From Anaerolinea thermophila (GTDB lineage Bacteria; Chloroflexota; Anaerolineae; Anaerolineales; Villigracilaceae): 11,549 nt of DNA. Made by a program: the position numbers and the translations under genes. The notes beneath the pieces were generated by a model. The model was not told the DNA's origin, made no database searches, and was given only the letters and a program-made list of their open reading frames with translations. The stretch covers positions 1-11,549 of the forward strand of contig DYLB01000056.1 in assembly GCA_020722305.1 (NCBI GenBank), written 5' to 3'. This document shows, one piece after another, positions 6,259-11,549 of this stretch (the stretch's first letter is position 1; each line of letters starts with the position of its first letter).

Positions 6259-7926
6259 CTACCGTCCGCCTCCCGCGCAGGCGCAGGCGCAGCCGGCACA
6301 GGCGCAGGCACAGGCGCAGCCGCCGCCGCTGCGTCCGCCGCCGCGAGAACTGCTGGACGAGGGTTTCGGCGGGGGATTGGTCACATTGGTCACCTTGGAG
6401 GTGAACCCGGTCAGGTCGCCGATGACTTTGCTGGAGAAATTCTGCACCCCAGTGACGACCGAGGCCGCGAAGGCCGACCCCGGCACGCTGCCCGTGCCCC
6501 CGCCGCCGGACGAGGACGGGAGGGACACCCCGCCGGACATGCCCCGCGAGCGGTAGACCGGATCGTAGTGGTGCCACCAGACCGGGACGAAGATCGGGCC
6601 GGTAAAGGTGCGGCGGGTGCGGTCGTCGTATTCCTTGTCCAGCATGGTCCATTCGAGGGCTTCGGCGTACAGCTGGGACTTGACTTCCGGCGTCCCGGCG
6701 GCTTCGATCTGCGCCCAGGCGCGCTCGTTGATGGATTTGTAATATTCGATGGTTTCCTTGCGGCTGAAGCCTTTCATCTTGTCCTGCACGCTGCGGATCA
6801 GGCTGATGGTCAATTCCTGCAAGGCTTTGCGGCGCTGGGCGGCGTTGTTGTTGGTGGCCGTGAAGGCGTCAAGGAATGTCTTTTCGTAGGAGCGCAGGTC
6901 TTCGGGCAGCGGTTCGAGGGCTTTGATGCGGAGCGGATCGCGGGTGATGACCTCGGTGGCGTTCTTCTTGACCAGCCCGAACAGGATCATGGTCATCACC
7001 TTGTCGAGCGGCTGTTCCATCAGGATGGCGGCTTCGACGGCGGTCAGGCCGCGCTTGATACCGTGCCCTTCGATGGAAATCTTGGGCGGCAGGTATTTCA
7101 TCTTGCGCTTGCGTTCGGAGACCACGCCCAGGATCGGCGCGCCGAAGAAGAACAGGGCGAACATCGAGCAGAAGCCGAACCCAACCAGGTCTTCGGGATC
7201 AATCCCCAGGGTCTCCCAAATGGACGGGGTGTAAATCGCCGAAGCGGGGACATACGTCCGGGGGAAGGAGGTGCCGAAGGTGTAGCGGCTGTAGGCGTTG
7301 GCGTCGGTGCTGCGCCAGGTGTAGGTGATGCGCCCCTCGGAATCGAAACCCACGACAGGCTCGGAGGCTCCCGGCCAGTTCTGGGGCAGATGGTATTTGG
7401 GCTGGTCCGGCTGGACTCCCGGCGGCAGGTGGAAGACCACCGTCATGTCGGTGCTGCCGTGGGCGTACTGTGAGCCAAAATAACTCGGCATGAAGACCGC
7501 GCTGGCGTAATCGGAGCTTTCGGAGTCGGGATACAGCACCCGCGAGATGCGGCCTATCGAAACGAAGACCCGGCCTTTTTGGCCGGGTGGGATCGAGTGG
7601 GAACCCAGTTCGACCGCGATCCCGCAGCAGCCGTCGCCCTGGTAATCCCTCGAAACGGAGACCGGCGTCCCGTTCACCTCCGCCCGGATCGAGCCGAAAT
7701 CGTAATTCGAGTTGGGCAGCCCCACGTCCACGTATTCGATGGGCGAGGCAAAGGCGTCGTTGGAGAAATCGAAGGTGTAGTCCAGGCCGAGGCTGCCGTC
7801 TTCGTTCCAGTAGACGTTGACGACCTGCCTGTCCACGGTGAAGGAATAAGACTGCGCCAGCGCGCCGCTCGTCAGGCTGAGCGCCAGGATGATGATCAGA
7901 ATTGTTGCCAGAAGAGTTTTCTTCAT
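6259..7926 (-). CDS. DUF2207-like membrane protein with a Cys-Ala repeat tail
   Basis: This is a 555-aa protein. It has a signal peptide (1-25, cleavage after ALA), an extracellular beta-rich domain (26-240), one TM helix (about 247-269) and a positively charged stop (ERKRKMK). The cytosolic part has a winged-helix-like segment (LTAVEAAILMEQPLDKVMTMI). A Ser/Gly-rich linker (about 470-536) then leads to a tail with seven cysteines alternating with alanine (537-551), ending GGGR. The layout is that of DUF2207 proteins, whose function is unknown. The topology rule (signal peptide plus one TM with basic residues after it) puts the tail in the cytosol. The tail could be a metal site or a substrate for the radical SAM enzyme encoded downstream. 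GGAGGG 4 bases upstream fixes the start at 7926. A membrane zinc-ribbon gene precedes it by 48 bases and a REP pair follows its stop. Confidence 0.85.
   Translation of the reverse strand: MKKTLLATILIIILALSLTSGALAQSYSFTVDRQVVNVYWNEDGSLGLDYTFDFSNDAFASPIEYVDVGLPNSNYDFGSIRAEVNGTPVSVSRDYQGDGCCGIAVELGSHSIPPGQKGRVFVSIGRISRVLYPDSESSDYASAVFMPSYFGSQYAHGSTDMTVVFHLPPGVQPDQPKYHLPQNWPGASEPVVGFDSEGRITYTWRSTDANAYSRYTFGTSFPRTYVPASAIYTPSIWETLGIDPEDLVGFGFCSMFALFFFGAPILGVVSERKRKMKYLPPKISIEGHGIKRGLTAVEAAILMEQPLDKVMTMILFGLVKKNATEVITRDPLRIKALEPLPEDLRSYEKTFLDAFTATNNNAAQRRKALQELTISLIRSVQDKMKGFSRKETIEYYKSINERAWAQIEAAGTPEVKSQLYAEALEWTMLDKEYDDRTRRTFTGPIFVPVWWHHYDPVYRSRGMSGGVSLPSSSGGGGTGSVPGSAFAASVVTGVQNFSSKVIGDLTGFTSKVTNVTNPPPKPSSSSSRGGGRSGGGCACACACAGCACACAGGGR
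6274..6318 (-). other. Region coding the alternating Cys-Ala tail
   Basis: Residues 537-551 read CACACACAGCACACA, with seven Cys in two blocks of four and three, held between Gly-Gly-Gly blocks. Cys codons are a mix of TGC and TGT, and one Ala codon is GCG instead of GCC. The pattern therefore may be kept at the protein level rather than being a fresh slippage tract. Confidence 0.8.
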
Positions 7927-7939
7927 ACGGCCCTCCCAA

Positions 7940-7974
7940 AATCGTCAATCGTCAATCGTCAATCGTAAATCGCC
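7940..7974. repeat. Array of five 7-bp units (AATCGTC)
   Basis: Three perfect AATCGTC units are followed by AATCGTA and AATCGCC (35 bp). The array fills almost the whole gap between the stop codon of the zinc-ribbon gene (7975-7977) and the ribosome site of the DUF2207-like gene. It has the same number of units, and partly the same unit, as the array at 4288-4322. Confidence 0.85.
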
Positions 7975-8376
7975 TCACCATTTCGGCTCTTCGCTGAGCT
8001 GGTAGACTGTGCCGCAGAACGGACAGGTGACCATCGGCGCGCCGTTGACCAGGGTGATGTCTTTGGCGGTCAAGACGCCGCCGCAGGACTGGCATTTCAT
8101 TTTTTCGACGTTCATGTCAGCCGGCAGATCTACCTGGACCGTGACGTTTTGCTGCATCTCGGCTTTGGCTTTTCGATAAGCCGCAATGACCAGCGCGATC
8201 CCGCCGCCGGTGAGCAGCAGCCCCACGCAACTCAGCGATAGGCCGATCGTCCGCCAGGCCGGGAGGCCGCGCACCGGGTCGTAGGATGCGAAGAAGAACA
8301 TTGCGCCGAACCCCAAAAAGCACAGGGATACGAATACGAGCACGCCCCCACCGATGTAACCGACGTTTTTCGACAT
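7975..8376 (-). CDS. Two-TM membrane protein with a C-terminal zinc ribbon
   Basis: This 133-aa protein is of unknown function. It has two hydrophobic helices (about 7-30 and 42-66), a basic stretch (YRKAKAE) that places the C-terminal part in the cytosol, and a zinc ribbon from two CxxC pairs (Cys95/98 and Cys118/121; KCQSCGG and TCPFCGT). The start at 8376 has AGGAGG 5 bases upstream; an in-frame upstream ATG at 8400 has none. It is the first gene of the long minus-strand train and precedes the Cys-Ala-tailed protein. A cytosolic zinc ribbon at the membrane beside a membrane protein with a cytosolic cysteine tail suggests they may act together, but there is no direct evidence. Confidence 0.8.
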   Translation of the reverse strand: MSKNVGYIGGGVLVFVSLCFLGFGAMFFFASYDPVRGLPAWRTIGLSLSCVGLLLTGGGIALVIAAYRKAKAEMQQNVTVQVDLPADMNVEKMKCQSCGGVLTAKDITLVNGAPMVTCPFCGTVYQLSEEPKW

Positions 8377-8440
8377 GCAGGCCTCCTGAAAAATTTCCAA
8401 AGGTATTTACGGCAGAAAAGGCCGCAGGATTGCATAGATT

Positions 8441-8469
8441 AGTGTAGCATTTTCTCCCCAGGCCGACAA
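8441..8469 (-). promoter_or_regulatory. Candidate promoter for the zinc-ribbon/DUF2207/radical SAM train
   Basis: On the minus strand TTGTCG (8464-8469) lies 17 bases before an extended -10, TGC-TACACT (TACACT at 8441-8446). The start would be near 8434, giving a leader of about 58 bases before the ATG at 8376. The -35 box overlaps the palindrome at 8465-8481. Confidence 0.45.
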
Positions 8470-8481
8470 ATGACATTTGTC
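8465..8481. promoter_or_regulatory. Perfect 17-bp palindrome, possible operator
   Basis: GACAAATG, a single A, then CATTTGTC form a perfect inverted repeat with 8-bp arms. It is too tight for a hairpin terminator but typical in size for a dimeric repressor site. It covers the -35 box of the candidate promoter of the minus-strand train. Confidence 0.4.
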
Positions 8482-8613
8482 CGCTTTTTGGGCTGTATTG
8501 GTCAGGATTACAAAAATACGCTCATCGGTCTCCTTCAGGAAAGGTTTTTGCAATTTTAACCGATTTCCCTTTCGGGGTGTAACTTTAAGGCTGTATACTT
8601 AGGGAAAACAAAA

Positions 8614-8668
8614 TGTCATTGCGAGCCTTGTCCTGAGCGGCAGCGAAGGCGCAAGCGCAGCAATGACA
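8614..8668. repeat. 55-bp TIR-ended repeat upstream of the mutase gene
   Basis: It begins TGTCATTGCGAG and ends GCAATGACA, so 9-bp ends are inverted. The ends match those of the elements at 11066 and 11493, but the core is different and shorter. It lies 12 bases before the mutase ATG and within its leader. Confidence 0.65.
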
Positions 8669-8680
8669 AAAAGGTGACTC

Positions 8681-10330
8681 ATGACACTCAAAGACGAACT
8701 CGAACGCTGGCAGGAAACCACGCTCAAGAGGACTTTGGAGCGCTTCCCCGAACGGAAGGAGGAATTCGAGACTTCCTCCGGCATCCCCATCCCTCGCCTC
8801 GGACTCCCCTCCGGGGAGGCTGCCGATTACGAGCGGATCGGATTCCCCGGCGAATATCCGTTTACGCGCGGCGTCCAGCCGACCATGTACCGCGGCCGCT
8901 TCTGGACCATGCGCCAGTACGCTGGTTTTGCCACCGCCGAGGAGTCCAACCGGCGCTACCGCTACCTGCTCGCCAACGGCCAGACCGGCCTCTCGGTGGC
9001 CTTCGACCTGCCGACCCAGATCGGCTACGACGCCGACGACCCGATGGCCCTCGGCGAAGTGGGCAAGGTGGGCGTCTCGATCTCGTCCATCGAAGACATG
9101 GCCCAACTCTTCGACCAGATCCCGCTCGAACAGGTTTCCACTTCGATGACGATCAACGCCCCGGCGGCGGTGCTGCTGGCGATGTACATCGCGGTCGCCA
9201 AGCGCCAGGGTGCGGACGTGTCGAAGCTGCGCGGCACGATCCAGAACGACATTTTGAAAGAATACACCGCCCGCGGCACCTACATCTTCCCGCCTGCGCC
9301 TTCGATGCGGCTGATCACCGACACCTTCCAGTACTGCGCCCGCGAAGTGCCCAATTGGAACACCATCTCGATCTCTGGCTACCACATCCGCGAGGCCGGT
9401 TCGACCGCCGTGCAGGAAGTGGCCTTCACCCTGGCGAACGGGATCGCCTACGTCCAGGCCGCCCTCGACGCCGGGCTGGACGTGGATTCGTTCGCCGGGC
9501 AGCTATCTTTCTTTTTCAATGCCCACAACAACCTGCTCGAAGAAGTTGCCAAATTCCGGGCGGCGCGGCGGATGTGGGCGAAGATCATGCGCGAGCGCTT
9601 CAAGGCGCAGAAACCGACTTCCTGGCAATTGCGTTTCCACACCCAGACGGCAGGCTCCACGCTGACAGCCCAGCAGCCGGAGAATAACGTGGTACGGGTC
9701 GCATTGCAGGCTTTATCGGCTGTCCTGGGCGGGACGCAAAGCCTCCACACCAACAGCATGGACGAGGCCCTCTGGCTGCCGACCGAGAAATCGGTCCGGG
9801 TGGCGCTGCGCACTCAGCAGATCATCGCCTACGAATCGGGCGTGGCCGATTCGGTGGATCCGCTGGCGGGTTCATATCTGGTCGAATATCTCACCGATGA
9901 GATCGAAAAGCGCGCCGAAGAATACATTGCAAAGATTGACGACATGGGCGGGGCGTTGACCGCTATCGAACGCGGCTACATCCAGAACGAGATCCAGGAG
10001 GCGGCCTACGCGGCCCAGAAAGCCATCGAGAAGGGGGAGCAGGTCATCGTCGGCGTGAACCAGTTCAAGGTTGATGAAGATTTGACCTTGGAACGTTTGA
10101 AGGTTGACCCGGCGATTGAATTGAGCCAGCGGGAAAAGTTGAAGAAGTTGCGAGAGAATAGAGAGCAGGGAGTAGTGAATGAAATGCTCGCAAGACTGAA
10201 AACTGCTGCTCAAGGCACTGAGAATTTGATTCCGCTTTTTGTCGAGTGTGTCGAAAACCACATTACGCTCGGCGAGATTTGCAACACGCTGCGTGGCGTG
10301 TGGGGAGAGTATGCGGCGGAGGGGTTTTAG
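8681..10330 (+). CDS. Methylmalonyl-CoA mutase, large (catalytic) subunit
   Basis: This 549-aa TIM-barrel subunit of an adenosylcobalamin-dependent mutase interconverts (R)-methylmalonyl-CoA and succinyl-CoA in propionate metabolism. Seen: RGVQPTMYRGRFWTMRQYAG near 63-82, LSVAFDLPTQIGYDADDP, GTIQNDILKEYTARGTYIFPP, and GYHIREAGST with His235. Tyr70 and Arg198 align with the substrate residues that, as known for the P. shermanii enzyme, separate methylmalonyl- from isobutyryl-CoA mutases. The chain ends before any B12-binding domain (no DxHxxG), so this is the split type that needs a separate cobalamin subunit, which is not in this window. AAGGTG lies shortly upstream of the ATG. Residues about 491-500, in the C-terminal linker, are encoded by a 7-bp repeat array. 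Confidence 0.93.
   Translation: MTLKDELERWQETTLKRTLERFPERKEEFETSSGIPIPRLGLPSGEAADYERIGFPGEYPFTRGVQPTMYRGRFWTMRQYAGFATAEESNRRYRYLLANGQTGLSVAFDLPTQIGYDADDPMALGEVGKVGVSISSIEDMAQLFDQIPLEQVSTSMTINAPAAVLLAMYIAVAKRQGADVSKLRGTIQNDILKEYTARGTYIFPPAPSMRLITDTFQYCAREVPNWNTISISGYHIREAGSTAVQEVAFTLANGIAYVQAALDAGLDVDSFAGQLSFFFNAHNNLLEEVAKFRAARRMWAKIMRERFKAQKPTSWQLRFHTQTAGSTLTAQQPENNVVRVALQALSAVLGGTQSLHTNSMDEALWLPTEKSVRVALRTQQIIAYESGVADSVDPLAGSYLVEYLTDEIEKRAEEYIAKIDDMGGALTAIERGYIQNEIQEAAYAAQKAIEKGEQVIVGVNQFKVDEDLTLERLKVDPAIELSQREKLKKLRENREQGVVNEMLARLKTAAQGTENLIPLFVECVENHITLGEICNTLRGVWGEYAAEGF
10153..10180. repeat. Coding 7-bp repeat array inside the mutase gene
   Basis: AGAGAAT, AGAGAGC, AGGGAGT and AGTGAAT follow in tandem (consensus AGNGANN). 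They encode part of the charged C-terminal segment RENREQGVVNE. GC content and codon choice drop compared with the rest of the gene. Confidence 0.55.
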
Positions 10331-10383
10331 GGATAAAATATCGAATGTCGAGGAACTAATTGCAAGCACTAGGAGGTAACCCG

Positions 10384-10614
10384 ATGCCGCCGTTTATCTC
10401 TGCTGAATGTCCGAAATGCAATCACAAGAACCGCTATGACCTGGCCGAATTGAAAAAGGATGGCGGGTATCTCTACAAAGGGACAGTCCATCGCCTGGTC
10501 GAGGCCGACGAGGAACTGGCCGTCGTCTGCGAAAAATGCGGAGGGCGCTTCAAGATCACTGTCCCGCGCATGGACGCGAAGCGAGGAGGGTATCGCAATG
10601 CCGAAATTGACTAA
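10384..10614 (+). CDS. Small zinc-ribbon protein
   Basis: This is a 76-aa protein of unknown function with two CxxC pairs, Cys9/Cys12 (ECPKCNHKN) and Cys49/Cys52 (VCEKCGGRF). The core between them is mostly polar and probably beta-rich. It should bind one zinc ion. There is no TM or signal peptide. AGGAGGT 7 bases upstream fixes the ATG at 10384; an in-frame TTG at 10360 lacks a site. Its stop lies 17 bases beyond the start of the next gene, so the two are probably translated together. Confidence 0.8.
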   Translation: MPPFISAECPKCNHKNRYDLAELKKDGGYLYKGTVHRLVEADEELAVVCEKCGGRFKITVPRMDAKRGGYRNAEID

Positions 10615-11065
10615 ACCCAAAGACGACGAAATCCTCGTCCCCTCCTCTCCCCTGTCTGCACAGGATGAGCGGCTGGAGAAGTCCTTCGATGAGATGGAGC
10701 AAGGATCGTTGAAAACGCTGGAGGACGCGGCGCGGCAGATCATCACCCTGTCCACCGCCCTGCTCGGCGCGTTCTTCGGCTTGTTGGCGCTCAAAGATGC
10801 CCCTGACTATCTGGCCTTTCTCGAAATCAAGGTGGTCGGCGCGGGCGCGTTGCTGGCCTTTTTCGTTGCGCTGTTTTTTGCGCTGGCGGCCGTCTCGCCG
10901 AAACGGTACGACTTCCCACGTGCCAGCCTGACCGCCAAGCGCGGCATCCTGAATGAGATGCTGGCGCGCAAGCACAAATTTGTCGGCCTGGCTTCGTGGA
11001 CGTTCGCCATTGGCGCGCTGTTGATGCTGTCCGCGGCGCTGGTTATTTTGTTGTTTAGACTTTGA
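10598..11065 (+). CDS. Three-TM membrane protein of unknown function
   Basis: This is a 155-aa protein. An acidic, charged N-terminal part of about 45 residues is followed by three hydrophobic helices (about 47-66, 79-99 and 128-153). A basic loop lies between the second and third (PKRYDFPRASLTAKR). It fits no family I can name with confidence. The start at 10598 is chosen because GGAGG lies about 10 bases upstream; the frame is open further upstream, but that part is the shadow of the zinc-ribbon gene. It overlaps that gene by 17 bases. Its TGA stop directly abuts a TIR-ended element, so the C terminus may have been trimmed by insertion. Confidence 0.75.
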   Translation: MPKLTKPKDDEILVPSSPLSAQDERLEKSFDEMEQGSLKTLEDAARQIITLSTALLGAFFGLLALKDAPDYLAFLEIKVVGAGALLAFFVALFFALAAVSPKRYDFPRASLTAKRGILNEMLARKHKFVGLASWTFAIGALLMLSAALVILLFRL

Positions 11066-11180
11066 TGTCATTGCGAGGAGCGCAAGTTGCGACGAAGCAA
11101 TCTCCTCGCAACGGGAGACTGCTTCGTCCCTCGCAGTGATACTGGCAACAGGAGATTGCTTCGCTTCGCTCGCAATGACA
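11066..11180. repeat. 115-bp MITE-like element with perfect 12-bp terminal inverted repeats
   Basis: The ends are TGTCATTGCGAG (11066-11077) and CTCGCAATGACA (11169-11180). Inside, GACGAAGCAATCTCC (11091-11105) and GGAGACTGCTTCGTC (11114-11128) form a hairpin with one mismatch. A further copy of the arm, GGAGATTGCTTCG, occurs at 11151-11163. No ORF fits inside. It starts directly after a stop codon and ends 13 bases before the GIY-YIG start. Confidence 0.85.
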
Positions 11181-11193
11181 TGAAAGGTCTTGT

Positions 11194-11490
11194 ATGGCTG
11201 AACACCAGTATTTTGTCTATATTATGACCAATGCTCATAACACTGTTCTTTACACGGGCGTCACCAATAATCTTTATCGCAGAGTCATGGAGCATAAATC
11301 TGGCAATGGCGGTGTGTTCACGAAAAAATACAATGTAACGAAACTGGTATATCTTGAATCGGGCAATGATGTGAGAGCGGCTATTGCGCGTGAAAAACAG
11401 ATCAAAGGCGGTTCGCGCAAAAAGAAAGAGGATTTGATAAACAGCACGAATCCTGAGTGGAAAGATTTGCTTGAGGAATACTTTCCATAA
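11194..11490 (+). CDS. GIY-YIG family endonuclease
   Basis: This 98-aa protein matches the small stand-alone GIY-YIG nucleases (UPF0213/URI-like). YFVYIMTN (6-13) takes the place of GIY and LYTGVTNNLYRRVMEH (19-34) the place of YIG, with the catalytic arginine after it. FTKKYN lies at 42-47 and the metal-ligand glutamate in AREKQIK at Glu67. The closing NPEWKDL is typical. It should be a Mg-dependent DNA-cleaving fold; the cellular target is unknown. AAAGG lies shortly upstream of the ATG. GC is clearly lower than in neighbouring genes, which hints at transfer. Repeats of one family lie 13 bases before the start and 2 bases after the stop. Confidence 0.92.
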   Translation: MAEHQYFVYIMTNAHNTVLYTGVTNNLYRRVMEHKSGNGGVFTKKYNVTKLVYLESGNDVRAAIAREKQIKGGSRKKKEDLINSTNPEWKDLLEEYFP

Positions 11491-11492
11491 CC

Positions 11493-11549
11493 TGTCATTG
11501 CGAGGAGCGTTCTCTGCGACGAAGCAATCTCCTCGCAACAGGAGATTGC
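11493..11549. repeat. Second MITE-like copy, cut by the window end
   Basis: It starts TGTCATTGCGAGGAGCG in the same orientation as the copy at 11066 and continues with GACGAAGCAATCTCCTCGCA, matching the first copy's core. The right half lies outside the window. It begins 2 bases after the GIY-YIG stop codon. Confidence 0.8.

Larger units (their letters stand above)
8377..8680. other. Divergent intergenic region
   Basis: This is the only long gene-free stretch (304 bases). It separates the minus-strand train from the plus-strand mutase gene. It holds a plausible minus-strand promoter, a 17-bp palindrome, and a 55-bp TIR-ended repeat near the mutase start. For the mutase, TATACT at 8594-8599 could be a -10 box, but the sequence 17 bases upstream (TTCGGG) is a poor -35. 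No RNA gene or terminator is seen. Confidence 0.5.

Noticed and set aside
6262..6326. GCGCAG-type repeats suggesting a CRISPR or minisatellite
   Set aside because: There are no spacers; the units are in-frame codons for a Cys-Ala tail with synonymous variation.
6181..7473. A 430-codon open frame on the plus strand opposite the DUF2207-like gene
   Set aside because: It is low-complexity Gly/Ala/Arg-rich sequence mirroring a signal-peptide protein with proper start signals.
7571..7588. A hairpin with a T-run (CCGGCC / GGCCGG) resembling a terminator
   Set aside because: It lies inside the DUF2207-like coding region, with the T-run in the loop rather than after the stem.
8585..9385. A 266-codon minus-strand frame opposite the mutase gene
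   Set aside because: The mutase reading frame carries all family motifs; the opposite frame is composition-driven.
11068..11538. A minus-strand frame spanning the GIY-YIG gene and both repeats
   Set aside because: It is built largely of repeat DNA and the reverse complement of a real nuclease gene.

Overview
The window is GC-rich and looks like a bacterial chromosome, probably Chloroflexota (Anaerolineae-like). This assignment is an inference from memory of similar proteins: a stand-alone large subunit of methylmalonyl-CoA mutase, a long signal-peptide DUF2207-type protein, PqqD-fused radical SAM enzymes and abundant small dispersed repeats. No rRNA or phylogenetic marker is present to prove it.

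Layout. Positions 1-122 hold a terminator hairpin and a tRNA-Glu(TTC) on the minus strand with a clear promoter. Positions 183-1744 hold a minus-strand operon: signal peptidase I (TTG start), a YgiT-type zinc-finger protein and a protein made of two copies of one domain, with a good promoter upstream. Positions 1716-8376 hold a long minus-strand gene train. In transcription order it is: a membrane zinc-ribbon protein; a signal-peptide/TM DUF2207-like protein ending in an alternating Cys-Ala tail; a RAYT (REP-associated tyrosine transposase) between REP-like palindromes; a PqqD-radical SAM-SPASM enzyme; a paralogue of that enzyme that has lost every Fe-S cysteine; a dual-specificity phosphatase carrying a Nudix remnant; and a SAM methyltransferase whose start overlaps the phosphatase stop (ATGA). 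From about 8500 the plus strand carries a methylmalonyl-CoA mutase large subunit, a tiny zinc ribbon, a three-TM protein and a GIY-YIG nuclease tightly framed by two copies of a TIR-ended repeat.

Main hypothesis. The Cys-Ala-tailed membrane protein, the active radical SAM enzyme and the cysteine-less partner may form a peptide-modification system. Both radical SAM paralogues carry a PqqD-like N-terminal domain, the fold that binds peptide substrates in RiPP pathways. The tail is predicted to face the cytosol, where such an enzyme works. A RAYT insertion now separates substrate and enzymes. The link is inferred from order and domain content, not proven.

The window is also rich in small repeats: four arrays of 7-bp units, three of them touching coding sequence; two REP-like palindrome pairs; and three TIR-ended elements beginning TGTCATTGCGAG. 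Several lie at gene boundaries, and some supply coding sequence or lie against start and stop codons.
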